From contig JAPEIS010000006.1 in the NCBI GenBank assembly GCA_029531795.1, positions 496,001 through 560,000 of the forward strand: a stretch of 64,000 nt of DNA, read 5' to 3'. Source of the DNA: Sclerotinia nivalis (Eukaryota > Ascomycota > Leotiomycetes > Helotiales > Sclerotiniaceae). Below are positions 1 to 12,570 of the stretch, piece by piece. Position 1 is the stretch's first letter. Each line of letters starts with the position of its first letter. The notes beneath the pieces were generated by a model, which saw only the letters and a list, made by a program, of their open reading frames with translations, was not told the DNA's origin and did no database searches. The translations under genes and the position numbers were made by a program.

Positions 1-407
1 GAGAATTGAAGGGCAAAACAAGAGGTAAATCAAAGAATTTCAAAATTCTGGCTATTTAATTACTTAAAGACAAGCAGGAGGAATGGCCCGCCCAACTGTG
101 TCCATAGTTTCCAGGCAAACCTGTATTTATCCAGAAATGTGTCCATCCCACGATCCATACATGCCATGTGCATATCCAGAATTAAAAAATCAACATTGAT
201 GAGAAGAAAATGCGCGAAGAAAAAACTTCCGATCCAAACTGTCGTTGCCGAGACCAGACTCTAAAGAATTAACAAAGTAAACATCAACATCCCTAAGGTA
301 TCTATCCCCTTTTCGTAGACCCGAGCCATGATAGCTTGTATCGGCGCCCCGAAATTCCATTATAATGTAATAGCGTGAAAATTGTCGACTCGAGATTACG
401 CAGATGC
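1..407. other. Intergenic DNA downstream of the GPI-protein gene
   Basis: AT-rich sequence with no convincing coding region on either strand. It should hold the 3' untranslated region of the minus-strand gene that ends at 408. No repeat or RNA gene was recognised. Confidence 0.6.
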
Positions 408-1500
408 TTACAAGAAGAAGGCAGCGAAACCGAAAACGGCAGCGACGGCAGCACCTCCAACTTGAACGTTGCTAGCAGCACCGGTGAAAACAGCTGGGGT
501 GGAGGTGGTTGGGCTAGAAACGTTGTGTGGGACGGTGATGTATCCAGTGGAGGATGGCTTGGCGGGGGAACCTGGAGAACCTGGAGAGCCTGGGTTACCT
601 GGGACACCTGCGGTGGAGGTCTCAACTCCGGGAACAGTGACGGTGGAGTAGATGACGGTTGGGATACAGGTGGTGATGGCAATAACGGAAACGGAACCAG
701 CTGGGCCGGAAGGAACACCGAGAGCAGAGCTGGCGGAGGCGGATGGGGTGGCGTAGATGGGGGTGAGGGTGTTGACTGGTGTTACGGTCGAAGTGCTGAA
801 GTAAGAACTTGGGCAAGATCCAGGGTGAGCTGGATTGCATCCACCTGGAATGCCGGCAATGCTAGTTGGAACGCTGGAAGCTGGACCAGATGGGGATGAA
901 CCTCCTGGAGCTCCGGAAGATGGGACCGAACCTCCCGGAACAGTGGAAATTCCTTGAGCACTAGATGGGGAGGAACCTCCTGGTGCACCGGAGGATGGAA
1001 CTGGACCTCCTGGAACGCTGGAAGCTCCTGGAGCTCCGGAAGATGGGACAGAGCCTCCTGGAACACTGGAAACTCCTTGAGCACTGCTGGATGGGGATGA
1101 AGCTCCTGGAGCGCTTGGAGATGGGACGGAGCCTCCTGGAGCGCTTGAAGATGGGACGGAGCCTCCTGGAGCGCCGTTGGATGGGACGGATCCTCCTGGA
1201 ACACTGGAGGCTCCTGGAGCGCCGTTGGATGGCTTGCTGCCTGGGGTCACGGATGAACCGGAAGCATCAGTAGTAGATGGCTTTGGGTAAACGGTGGTGG
1301 AAACCTGGGTGCTGCGAGCTGGGCAGTTGGTGACGGTGGCAGCGCAAGAGGTGATGGTGACTTCCTCAGTGACCTAGTATATATTAGCCCAATGAACTCA
1401 TATCTTTCGAATCGTGTATTGTCCAACTTACGTAGTCAGTGGAGGTGGCAGCCATAGCGGCACCAGCGAACATGGAAACGGCGATAACGGAGAAACGCAT
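408..1500 (-). CDS. GPI-anchored Ser/Gly/Pro-rich repeat cell-wall protein
   Basis: Two exons, 1500-1432 and 1373-408, split by a 58-bp intron with a GTAAGT donor and CTAG acceptor; 344 residues. The protein starts with a signal peptide (MRFSVIAVSMFAGAAMA). Next comes a Cys-containing stretch typical of fungal wall proteins (VTITSCAATVTNCPA), then about 140 residues of imperfect 11-14-residue repeats built from GGSVPSSGAPG-like units. A Thr/Ser-rich region follows, and the end is hydrophobic (AAVAAVFGFAAFFL) as expected for a GPI-attachment signal. It is probably an O-glycosylated surface protein. The repeats are near-identical at DNA level, so copy number may differ between strains. A specific adhesin or enzymatic role cannot be assigned. 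The start is the only Met that gives a signal peptide. Confidence 0.85.
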
Positions 1501-3898
1501 TTTGAATATTATTTTGATTTTTGGGTTGGTTTAAAGGTGCTGAAGAGCTGTAATAGAATATTTTACTGAGTTTTTGTTTCTGTAAAGTTTTTCTGTAAAG
1601 AATGGACGACCTAGGTCAAAAGAAAGATATGTACGAATCTGAAGATTGGCTTTTGTTTGGATGAAGAGAAGAGTGAATGTAGGAGGGGAGGGGCAAGTCA
1701 ACCCCATATAAGCTTGGGAGATTACACCAAGATGGGAGATGGGGCGTGATTGACAGGGAAGAGCTTCTTTTCAGCGGTCCCATGTGGAGAAGGCTTTTTA
1801 CTTTTTGCTTTCGCACCACTAAAAGGGGTTCTTTGATTGGAAAGGAACTAGAAGAGAATACTCAATTTCGTACTTGGATTTACAGGGGAACATCCTTCAA
1901 ACCGGTAGTCATGCATGCTAACCTTGGCTAAAGCGAATAGGTGTAGCCATTTAGTGACCAGTGTACACCGCTGACAAGAATGTAAATGCAAGCTAAAGCC
2001 TTGATCCAATTGACATCCACTTTGAGCCGTTGATTAACAGGAGAGTGTTTTTCCCATTTCCTCATGTTTGGTCTCTAGATTCAAACCACTTAACCTATGA
2101 AGATTTGTATCACCAGAGTAGTTCATCCGTACCTTGCGGATTTGATGTTTCACGACTTGGGTTTTTATGTCCACCGAAGGAAGGCCGGGCCATAGAGAAT
2201 GCATGGTTTGGAGTCTTGGTGGCATTGTACCTGCGTGAGTAATGGGTGATATGCTTGTTTAAAAGTTTATTCTACAGGGATTGGCCATGAATTCATTATT
2301 TCATTCATTATTCAACAAGTGAGAAGTTGAGAAGCCCCTATAAATTGACTTCAACATAATTCTGAATTTGGTTGACTAGGTATTATGTAGGAATTTTAGG
2401 AGTAATAATATATCCATGCCAAAAACTCCTTGTGAGTTGTGATCTTGAGGCGGAGCTTCTTTTGTTCCATGAATGACTCGAGGTTTGGTTTCTATTATTT
2501 CATCTTTTTTAGGAATTTAGGATCCTGCTATCTTACATTTTCATCCTGATGCTTATTCAAAGTAACATTTAACGGTTCAAAGCTTCTATTTCTAGACCAT
2601 TGATCATTGAATTTTTCTGGAGTAGTGGCTTGTTCTATTATGGCTGATGCTGTGTAGGTTTGATTGTTTCAGAAAGGATAATGAACATTTGGTACAATCA
2701 ATCAATCAATCATATCAATCAATCAATCAATCAAATCAATAATGATCCAATGCCATCCATATTCACATAGAATCTATCGAATTAAACGCTCAATATTTTC
2801 CTCCTTCCCACTCGCGCCAACTCATGATTCAAATCCCAATTAAAAAGTTGATCATAACCATGCCTCGCCTGTTTTTTATTTAAGCATCTTTTTGAACCTA
2901 GAAGAAAATCGTCGTCTCAATTTCCAAACATATTCAATGCTTAATCCTCATCGGGACGAAAGAAGTCCAAAAATTTGGTTGATCATAATTTCGAATCGGC
3001 CAAAAACAATTCATGATATCTACTTTCCTAAGATTTGGTCACCGTTTATTTGGAAGTTTCTATTTTGGTTTGGATCCGCAAAATGATGCCATTTGATTAA
3101 CTTCACTCCGTAAATTTACTATGGTTGGTACTCGTAACGATATCTTTAAGATTTGTCTTGTAAATTGCTGAATTTACAATACGAGCTTCATCGTTGTCAA
3201 GTTAGCAATTTCAACTAAGATCACATTACCGTATTCACTTCATTCATTAAACGATTCTCCCGAGTTCATATTTACTCCATATTTTCTACCACAAAAATGG
3301 AGGCCCGTTTTACTATCGATTTCGAAGACATGTATGGAGTATGGCTTTACTGGCTCGACTGGCTTGATACACCGGCGTCTCCTGTGCCTCCACAATAGCG
3401 CCCACCTTATCGATAAATGCCAAGATATCGAAGATTTGCCGTTAATAAATATCCCGTGAAAAAGGGGCATGATGAAGAACTTGTCTTGTCATACGTACTC
3501 CGTACTTCAAAAACTCAAAAACATGGAAAGGGTTCATGCAATTGTGCAGGTTCATCGATCATTATCTACGGTTTATCGACAATTGGTTTCTTTTATCTCT
3601 GGGATATCCTCATCGTATATAATCATTCACATTCATCTCCTAGAGACGTTGAATGTTACAATCCTGTACCTACATTGATTGATCTTACTCAATATTACTA
3701 CACAATATTACACCCGGGGATATCTCGAGAATTCAAAGACGAGATATACATACTATGTTACATACGAAACCGATCTATTTCTATACCCAAAGTTATTCAT
3801 TCATAGTCGCAAGAGTTCTATTAGTTATCCATATCGCCGCCAAACCCTCAATCCGCAACACTCGCCAACAGGAAACCCGACCCGCAGAGCACAATAGG
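1501..3898. other. Gene-poor AT-rich interval with a microsatellite
   Basis: The first few hundred bases should contain the promoter of the minus-strand GPI-protein gene. Beyond that the short open frames show no recognisable domain and no codon pattern, and I could not support a gene. A tetranucleotide tract lies at 2697-2740. Confidence 0.55.
2697..2740. repeat. (ATCA)n microsatellite
   Basis: An interrupted tract of ATCA/TCAA units. Similar tetranucleotide tracts at 20178-20208 and 51184-51206 sit at the end of a conserved repeat-element sequence. No such conserved sequence is visible beside this one. Confidence 0.85.
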
Positions 3899-3908
3899 AG
3901 TATATAAA
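3899..3908 (+). promoter_or_regulatory. TATA element upstream of the 5S rRNA gene
   Basis: A TATATAAAT-type box lies about 25-30 bp before the 5S rRNA start. An upstream TATA box is a known feature of dispersed 5S genes in filamentous ascomycetes such as Neurospora, in addition to the internal control region. Confidence 0.6.
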
Positions 3909-3930
3909 TTCCAACAGCCTCAATTCTGCC

Positions 3931-4049
3931 ACATACGACCATAGACTGAAGAGAATTGGGCATCCCGTCCGCTCTGCCATACACAAGCTTCAGATCGGTG
4001 GATTAGTAGTTGGGTGGGTGACCACCAGCGAATCCCCACTGTTGTATGT
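3931..4049 (+). rRNA. 5S ribosomal RNA
   Basis: The 119-nt sequence begins ACATACGACCATAG and ends GTTGTATGT; these ends pair as helix I. It contains the fungal 5S landmarks in order: CATCCCGTCCGCTC, then TAGTAGTTGGGTGGGTGACC, then CCAGCGAATCCC. ACTGAAG near the 5' side pairs with CTTCAG further on, restoring helix II. A T6 run follows as a pol III terminator and a TATA box precedes it, so the copy looks functional. It stands alone in gene-poor DNA, as dispersed 5S genes usually do in Pezizomycotina. Open frames on the opposite strand here are meaningless. Confidence 0.95.
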
Positions 4050-4054
4050 TTTTT
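4049..4054 (+). terminator. RNA polymerase III T-run terminator of 5S rRNA
   Basis: Six consecutive T residues overlap and follow the 3' end of the 5S RNA, the normal pol III stop signal. Confidence 0.8.
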
Positions 4055-7000
4055 GACTTTTTGGATGCTGCATCTTCTTTTGCTGTGTTTGTATACACAG
4101 ATATGTTGAGATGGAAGCCATCCGACACAAAGAATGGAACGAGGAAGGAACTGAATGCCAAACCCGTTGGTCCCACCATTGCGAGAACATTTCAAGATTG
4201 CCATGCATGAGCCGAATAGTTTCTACCGGGTCCTCCATAGACTTTTGTGATTCATGTTTCCTTAGCCCGATATGATTTTCAAATGAACCTCTCCCATGTT
4301 CTTGTTTAACTTGAGAGGCAACTTTAATTCCATATCAAATTGTCTGGAATCCATCAAATACATCTGTGCTGCGGTTAGGATGCTTTCGGCACAAAGCCGC
4401 ACTACGAAAATCGGGACCATGGTATAAGTCTGGAACAAAATGAGAAACCATCGAGAGCTATTCTTCCTCTTTTGGCATACATCCAATCGATCATACAAAC
4501 GGGTTCTAGAAGCACTAAAATATTTTATTGATTTACCTAGTGGGGAATAATAGACGGACGGATGGCTTGCTATAAATACATCACTACTATCGAATCTAGG
4601 AGATTTCTTTCAATAGCGCACCATGTTATTTTTATTCGTTATGGTACGCTTGCTTTGATGGTTTAGGAATGCTTATAAAAGACCTTTTGTATATCAATTA
4701 TTTATATTTACATCAGGGTGTTCTGTGTACTTTTAATATGAGTCTTCAGAGAGTTGTTGGTCGATGGCTTCTATGAAGTTGAACTATGGTGCGAGCGACA
4801 GTACCTTCACTTGTTGTCTGGCTTTCTTTACTGTCGTTTGGCATGCATCTTCTTGGAGAATTATGGACTGAAATAAGGTATTAGACCAAGACAAAACACA
4901 GTCTCGAAGCGATTACAGATATCTGCCAATACCCATGGATAATAAGCATTCTCCACAAATTTGTCGAAGTATTTCTCCCATCGTAGAATCGATACCAATT
5001 TGCTGAATATCAAGAGTGTTTTCAAGGCTTCCTCAAATGTACTAGGATTGAAAATGATACAGTACTTATACAATCTCGATTTCTGACTAATATATTCCAG
5101 AACATCTTTAACTTTCTATTGTTCGGAAGCATTAGGCATCGATGCAGCTGCAGAGGCCTCAGCTCCTCGCAATATATACATTCCGAGGTACAACCAGCAA
5201 GATTACCAGGCAAGAGAAAACATGCTCCATGGGAACCGAAGGAACATGAGCCGGTACTTAGGATGAAGGACGTCTGCTTCTGGGAGGAGGTTCATGATGA
5301 ACTCCAGCGGTGATCCAGGTACACAAAGCACAATCACCAACACCCATTAACATATATCAACCACAATTCAACCAATTGATTCCAAAGGTAAGGTTAATTC
5401 ATGCCTCTCTTCTCGTAGGCCCAGGGATAAGGGAATTGCAAAATACCTTCCTAGTCATTTCATCCTCTTTTTCTACCTATTTCCCGAAACATTCTTACGC
5501 GTCGTCTACGAAATGCGACGAGAGTGTAGCTTTAGCTTGGACTATGCACCCAGCCGGTCAGTGATTGGTGGAGTAAAACAAATAACAATCCTTTCTCAAG
5601 TTCCTTTCAAAAATATCCAGGTGAGAGTTTCTATCATTTACCCAGGTTTACTTACATCCAATGTCAGGATTTTGTTATATGCAAATTCCCAATACTAGGT
5701 TAAGTGAACTAAGTTCTTATACCGGTACAAATCTTCATCCTTACTCTCATTTTCTTGAATACCTTGTTCATACTACTTACTTTGTCTACCAGGTAGCACA
5801 GGTACTTAGATAATTGTCCTTCTTCAAAAGATCTAACACTTGAAACCTGCTTGCAGGTGATGCAAATGCAAAAGGTTGGATAGTGCTATTCATTTTCATC
5901 AGATCCTCCCTTTCCTCATATATCATTGTCATCTGATTTATCGAAAGGCTATTTACTATTAGGTGGTATGATGTAGCATGCATACCTAATAACTTAGTGG
6001 CTGTTTTTGTTTCGTAGGAGAACAAATGAGATTCATCACCAAGTTAAAAAGTTACTTGTCAAGTTTTGGTTTTAGAGCTGTGTACCACACCCAAATTTCA
6101 GGAAATCCATTCTTTCACAATGATAATGAAGTGAATGGAATGAATCTGAAGTTGAGAGCAGCCCCATTTTTGACACTTTTGTCCTCAATTCCATATGCAT
6201 ATGTAGAGACATTCATTGTGTTAGTTCTCATTATAATAATAGGAGAAACTTCCATCAGCTTCATTCAAGAAGTTCCATGCATCTAGTCACTCACTCACTT
6301 CAATGTTCTTCGATGCCAGCTTGGAGAACAAAAATATCAAACTCTCTTTCCTACCCACAGACTCTTCTTGGCTCTACTTGTATTTAGGAGACCACTCAAA
6401 TTATTCACATGTTTATATACATTCGATTTCGATCTGAAACTCGGGGAAAATTTTCATCACCAGCCTCTCCAATTAAAACTAAATCCCCAAAACCAAAACC
6501 GGGGGTTCCAGAGGGGGAGCAGAAGTCAGAGAAAGGGCAATGAAGACAGATATGTTGGTAATACTATTAGTGGATCCTGCTTGGCTTATTGTAGTATTGC
6601 CATGAAGTTATTTCATACACTTCCCCTAGGGGTTAATGTGACTGTCAAGTTGCACGATCAAACGCAATCATTTCAACCATAAATTTTCTGGCTACAATGT
6701 TTTAAAGGACGTGTGGAAAAAGAATCATTATCCCGAGGTTGACCTTACGTGGATGATGATGATATTTAACGTTCAGGGGGTCCTCTAAAGGACCCCGAAC
6801 CTTTTAAAGGGTATAGGGATGGGTTAGTCTAAAGAATTTTTATATATAGGAATCAGAATCTATTTTCATCAATCAGTTTCTATATATTCTAATCTTATAA
6901 ATCTAAGAAAGCTGCTCAATCGCGTAGATTGTGGATGCTGCCAAGAATGGTGCTCGTTGAATCAGGCCTTCTATTCCGTTTAAATCGGTTTGTGGTGTAA

Positions 7001-7527
7001 AGCTCTGCAGAGTAGGGGGGTTGTAAACTTCGAAGAGCGAAGATCAGAACCGTTTTGGTATAAGTAGGGATCGAGTTGAAAAGCTCCGAAGAGTAAAGCT
7101 TCGAGTTTTTGTTGGAGAGGGTTATTATTTCTTTTCGAATAAGGGGAAGCGATTGGTCGAGGTATGGTGCAAGGGTTAGATCTGCTTTATCTAGTTTGTG
7201 AATTGTTTATTTCGGTCGAAAGCGGTAGGGTTTCGTGAACCTATTTTGGAAAGGGTTATTCCGGAAGGAAGGTTTGTAATTTATAATTCGGAAAAAGGGG
7301 GCTAATTCTTTTTCCGAAGAATAATAGCGGCATCGTCGGTGGTATGTAAATGAATACAAAAAAATCCAATTAGAATCGTATTCACTATTATTGAACCAGG
7401 AGTACATTGGTTCAATGGAAGTGATCACAAACCAACCCCAAATACTTCGTGGGCAAAGAAGTTGGAGTATGAAAAGAAAAGCATGCTTTTAGTACAATAA
7501 GAAAGTAAAAGTTTATTGAGATTTGGA
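4055..7527. other. Gene-poor AT-rich interval
   Basis: Only short frames without recognisable domains occur on either strand. A LINE-like tail motif lies at 6751-6775. From about 6900 to 7450 there is a less AT-rich stretch with recurring CGAAGAG-type words that looks like decayed repeat DNA next to the 3' end of the adenylation-thiolation gene. No gene is supported. Confidence 0.5.
6751..6775 (-). repeat. Short match to the LINE-type 3' tail seen elsewhere
   Basis: A (GAT)n run is followed by ATATTTAACGTTCAG. Read on the minus strand this is CTGAACGTTAAAT followed by a trinucleotide tail, the same arrangement as at 20178-20262. Only about 12 bases are shared, so this copy is tentative. Confidence 0.35.
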
Positions 7528-9843
7528 TCACTTAGAAACTAATGCTACTAACTTTGCAACGGTCGGGTTCGAGTAGATTGCTTCGCTCCGAATAAGATTC
7601 ACCGGCTGCCCGGACCTGACAATGAACGCATTGATCGTGTTGAGGAGGGAAGGTACTTGAAGGCTATCGAGCCCAAATTTAAATAGATCGGTATCATTCT
7701 CAAGGTTGTTAATTTCGAGGTTCTCGGCGAGTGTGTTGTAGATTATCTGACGTAGTTGTCCATCAACGAAGTCCTTTGCATGACCGTTCACTCCGTTTGT
7801 GAAGTCGTTAGGTTGTACGTCGTCAATGCTCGTCGTATCTGGAGCAGTAGAAACACTACTAGTGTTTACCTTTGGAGAAGCCGCTCCTTTCGTCGAAGAC
7901 TCTGTGTCTTGTGCGGAAGAGTAAGAGAGGGTAGAGCATGTGGAGTGGAGCTGACTAGCAGCTGCATGTATTGCAGAAGCGAACCGGTCAAGAGCTGCTA
8001 CCATTTTCTGCTCAATGATGGCATCAATTGCGAGTATCATCTCGTTAGATAATACGGGCCCGGAATTTGTTTCGCTCGGCTTACCATGGGAATCTCCGGA
8101 CGGGGCTGATGATTGCACCGCAGGTTCTTTCCAAGTCTGATTAAGGCGGGCTTGGTTCTCGTAAAGAGCCTTCCACTCTGCCTCATAAATCTTGAAAACG
8201 GCATGACGTTGCACGGTATCCTTACTCGCGCGCGGGAGGGGCTTCGCAGGGTCTGTTAGCATCACGAAACCTTTCATGATTCTTCCATGGGCTGGACAGC
8301 CGCGGTTGGCTTGGACAATGCTCGGCCACACTTGGTCGAGGAATGCATGCTTTTCTGTGGCGTTCCGGGGGTAGTCATGGGGTTCGAGGAGGAGAGAAGC
8401 TTGGAATTGGCCTTGACCTCCAATGACCGCCGACTTGACAAGTGGATTCGCCTGAATGGTACTCTCCATCGTGGTGGGGTTTAACTTTTCCGCCGTCGTG
8501 AAAGAAATGATATCGTCTGCCCGTGCTCTGAAGCGCCACAGCCCAGGTTTTAGGGGATGAGGCTCGAACAAATCTCCCAAGGCATGTTCTTCCTTATGTG
8601 GGAATGTTGAAAACACACCTTGGTGTAGCTCATACTTCTTTTGTTTTATGATGGTCAGATTGCCCAGCCCATCACGATCATCTTTAAATACATGGCCGAG
8701 ACATGGGCTGAGAGAAATATACTCCCAATCCCGAGGGTCCTCAAGCATCTCATGAGGAAGCAGAGCCGTCTCGCAAGATCCCATCAGAGTGGTCAGTCTA
8801 ATCCGCTGGCAGAGGACATCTCCGATCTCTTCTGGCAACACTCCACCTCCGTATACGATGAACTTCAGGTTCTGAAGCATCGTCACACAGTACGTGTCAT
8901 TGTTATAGCAGTCGACGACAAGAGAGGGTGCCATTATTGCTCCGTAGGAATCAGAATGTTGGAAAATTTGGCTGGCCAATTTAGCTGTAAGCGGCATTGG
9001 AGGGGGCAACACACAAGTCACTCTGGCGAACAAGGCGATTCCTACAGTCCAGTTGAGACTTGCGGCATGAAACACGGGAAGAGCGAAAAACACTCTTTTT
9101 CCTTCGACGTAGCTCAAAAATGTTGGCTTGTGTCCAAGCGACGGAATCATGAGCTGGGAGTCCATGCCACCATATGACCCATATGTGATAGGCACAGGCT
9201 TAGGAATTCCGGTGGACCCAGAAGTATGGAGAATGCAGAATGGCTCATTTCTGGCTTCTTCAAAGGTCTTTCGAAACGGAACGGATTCGACGGGCTCTTC
9301 GTCTAGAAAATAGTCCAAATCTGGGGTTGTAACATTTTCCATCGGCCAGGCTTGCAAGATATGCTGAGCAATAGGTATAGGTTCTTTTGGTAGAAGCAAA
9401 GCCGAGCAACCAGTTCGTTCAACCAGCGATACATGGGCCTCGAGACTGTTGCGGTGAGAGGTGAAGAAGGCCTTTGATTTTTATTGTCAGCCGAGAACTC
9501 AATTCTGAGGCAAGTCACTTACAGTATGTCCCGCCTTAGGAGCAGCCATAACGAGGATGATGTATCGCAGATCAAGAGGCCCCAAATAACAAAAGACCCG
9601 GGAATTGTCAGTCCCAAGCGTTTGTTTCAGCCAGTGAGCACAGCGGTTCACTGCATTTGCAACTGTCTTGGAGTTAATATCTTGAAAGCCATCTTGCATT
9701 TGATCTGTCTTCGCAATCGAATAGAGCACACGCTCTGGATCTTCTGCTGCAATCTCATCCAGAAGTGCAGGCGGCAGACGTCGTCCGCACTGAGGCAGCG
9801 GCGTGTGCGATTCTAGCACCGAATTTGTATCTTCTCTCGACAT
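7528..9843 (-). CDS. NRPS-like adenylation-thiolation protein without reductase domain
   Basis: Two exons, 9843-9523 and 9471-7528, with a 51-bp intron (GTAAGT donor, CAAAG acceptor); 754 residues. The adenylation domain shows the ATP loop LHTSGSTGIPKPVP, the FRARADDI hinge and a C-terminal PRASKDTVQR lysine segment. The wording LGDLFEPHP...GLWRFRARADDI resembles fungal ATR (adenylation-thiolation-reductase) proteins. A thiolation domain follows near the end with DLFKFGLDSLQ, where Ser carries phosphopantetheine. The protein stops about 35 residues later, while ATR proteins normally run past 1,000 residues with an NAD(P)-binding reductase domain. No reductase remnant is readable downstream. 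It should activate a carboxylic acid and hold it as a thioester; the substrate is unknown. The first ATG (9843) is used, since the open frame upstream has no ATG. Confidence 0.85.
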
Positions 9844-11519
9844 TTTGAACAAAGTGGCTCATGAGACTGCGATATGTTACTTGGCCTTGACTCTAGTTAT
9901 GAGATATTTCTCTGAGATTACTTTGAGACCTGTTCAGAAGCCACTAACGCTAATGCTTCGGCATTCTAAAAACCTCCTAAAATACATAATGAAGCAAGCG
10001 TAATGCAGAGGCTATCTTTAGTAATGTCTCAACCCCTCCCCCAGTTTGATTAGAAATGTATTCATGGTGTGAAATGTACTTGAAACGGAAAAACTTCTCC
10101 ACAGCCATGTATGAAGATTGTGATGCTGGTCTCCCGATCAGCAACCTGGTTCACCGTGTACAAACATCGTTCACAATAAACTAGGGTTGCAAAAAGACCG
10201 ATATTTGAAGTTGCACTGTTGTAGTTATATCAAGTCTTTTCGTTCGATGTTTGACTACTGTTAGTCTTTTCGGTAAATTTCGGTAACCATAGAAGGATGA
10301 AAATAAGTTATTATATGATAATCATCAAAAGTCCATTCGAATTGGCGGAAAAATTATGTATCTAGGTCAATATATCTCGTATGATTACTATATTAGGAGA
10401 TGTCGAAATTGATACTCGAGTATGCTGGTGGGACCCCACTGTTGATATGAAGGCGATTTGAGCGTTCGGTGGGATTAGCGAGATTCAGGCCCCTTGTACA
10501 TCAACCGTATTTTTTCGTCTAAGCGAGGTGATCGTAACGTCGTTTTTGCAACCCTACGATACAGATACAGTGGCCTAATTTGGTTAGGAATATCATTAGG
10601 TATCATTGCACGAAAATAACACGGATGGGAGGAGCTGACAGTCAAGAGAAAACTTGGATACTTCGGTCGTGTAGCAGAAGGATCTCAGTCTCTTGAGGTT
10701 GTATTCCGAGTAGCGTGTCGGGGAACGGGACAATTGAAACTCTTCCTCTAGTTGATGAACTGTGCCGCAAAGATAAGGGCCGAATATGCAGGCTATGGTG
10801 TACTCCAAATGTAACCCCAAACATACGATGTTAATGGAAGGTGAAATCCATGGATCATCGGGTAGATAATATCCGATCAATTTTCAACTACCTAGATAAG
10901 ATCTTACATATTGATTCACGAATCAGTATTATGTAATCTTAGCTGACCCTCACAATTGGTTCGCTGTTATCTCCCTAGTAGTAGGATCAAATAGCAAACT
11001 CTGTGCCGCTCGCATGCGTCCTCTCATTAAGCGCACTTATCAAAGAAACCTTACTATATGATTGGATTCGATACATCTTATTGTCTAAGAACTTTTCCTT
11101 TTTATCGTAATTATCTCAATCTACGAACAAAAGATTTTAATTATGATCGATAAATACTCCGAATAATTGTTTTTTAATTTTGAAAATTTTAAATAATAAT
11201 AATAATAGTAAAAATTTGGTATCAAAGTAGGATCACAAAGTTACCCTTGTAAGGGCGGGGCTCTTTCTGGGGAAGGCAGTTAATTACGATATTCTGTGGG
11301 GTGCCGTTGACAAGTGGGTCCATTAATAAGAGGCGAAGCTATGCGACATCCATCATGATCCAACATATGTCTTCTCTAAGTTCTCTTGCTGTAAGATTGA
11401 CTTGCCCCCCCAAAAATTTCCATTATTTCACTCTTTTCACTTGCAATCAGTTAAAGCACCATCAACAACAAAATACCTTCTCAGTTTTTCATCCGTTGAA
11501 AGCATTTGTCAAATTCAAC
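9844..11519. other. Intergenic region between divergent genes
   Basis: It holds the promoters of the minus-strand adenylation-thiolation gene and of the plus-strand hydrolase at 11520. The centre is AT-rich with no coding potential that I could support. Confidence 0.55.
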
Positions 11520-12570
11520 ATGTCTACCGTGACTCTTCCTTCCAAGCCAGACGCCCCTATCGCGTATGAGTTGTACCAAGGAGATGCAACAAGTAGTCTC
11601 CTTATCGTCTGCCTTAATGGCCTTGGACTTCCACACACCGTCTGGAAACCAGCTGTTGAACTCTTTCAGCAGTCGAATATCTCTCCGAAGCCATGGATCC
11701 TTACGTACGACCGCTATGGCCAAGGCGCTTCTGCAAGAGACCCACGCGAAAGCTGGCCGAACAAAGATCCTGGCTTTGCGCATACTTTGGACGATGTCAC
11801 AGACGATCTCCACGAGTTGATACAAACTCTACTTCCTGACCGCTCCTCACGCCTTGTCCTTGTAAATAATAGCATAGGCGCGCACGTCGCGCGAAGATAT
11901 GCTGACAGGTAATGACGAAAAGCTTGCACCTTTTTGCTACATTTTTGACTAACAATTGACACCTGATCTAGATATCCCACAGTTGTCGAGGGAATCCTGT
12001 TTCTTGACTCCAACCCTGGAAACACCGACTACGCGGAAATCTGGCCGAATCCGGCTGATCCGTCCTTTAATCTGGAGCAGATGGCTCCCCCCGGAACCTC
12101 GTTTGATGTGTACGAAGCCGCCTACAAAAAGATGACAACGATATTTTCACCAAATGCAAAAAACGCGGAGGGTTTCGACCGACGAGAGATCAAGAACCTT
12201 CTGCCGGACCCATCAAAGCCAAAGCTTAAGGGGTCGAAAACTTCAGATAAAGGTCCCTGGGTAACTGTTGTCGGCCATGAACTCGAACAATTCTCAAAGG
12301 AGGAATGGGCGATGATGAAAGTCCCTTTGGGCATGGCTGAGAGGTATACTCAACCGTAGGTGAATTCTTGTTCCACAACTGAGCATGTGACTAACAATAA
12401 ACAGTATGTGGCAAAAATACAACGAGGGACTCTGTGAGCTCACTGACCCAGATAGGGCGAAGGGGCCACTTATTGCACCAAAGTGTGGACACTTTGTCCA
12501 AAAGGACAACCCGCCTTTTGTCGCTGAGCAACTGGAGGATCTTGTTAAGAAGGTTGAAAGTTCTCACTGA
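11520..12570 (+). CDS. Alpha/beta-hydrolase fold protein
   Basis: Three exons, 11520-11908, 11972-12355 and 12405-12570, give 312 residues. The fold shows as LNGLGLPHTVWKP (oxyanion region), YDRYGQGASA, and a nucleophile-elbow sequence LVNNSIGAH with Ser. A strand ending FLDSNPGN follows, and the C-terminal CGHFVQKDNP supplies the catalytic His. The elbow is N-x-S-x-G instead of G-x-S-x-G, which is tolerated in the superfamily. The start ATG at 11520 gives a soluble protein with no signal peptide. It may release or modify a product made with the neighbouring enzymes; this is inference from position only. Confidence 0.85.

Noticed and set aside
375..899. Plus-strand 174-residue Gly/Trp-rich open frame
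   Set aside because: It is the antisense shadow of the GPI-protein repeats; the minus-strand reading has a signal peptide, intron and GPI tail.
2697..2740. Tetranucleotide tract as a CRISPR-like array
   Set aside because: It is a simple microsatellite with no spacers, and the DNA is eukaryotic.
3793..4238. Minus-strand open frames of 63-94 residues
   Set aside because: They overlap the 5S rRNA gene on the other strand and show no domain.
4262..5213. Series of short minus-strand frames that might be a decayed gene
   Set aside because: I could not join them by plausible splice sites or recognise any motif; most likely chance frames in AT-rich DNA.
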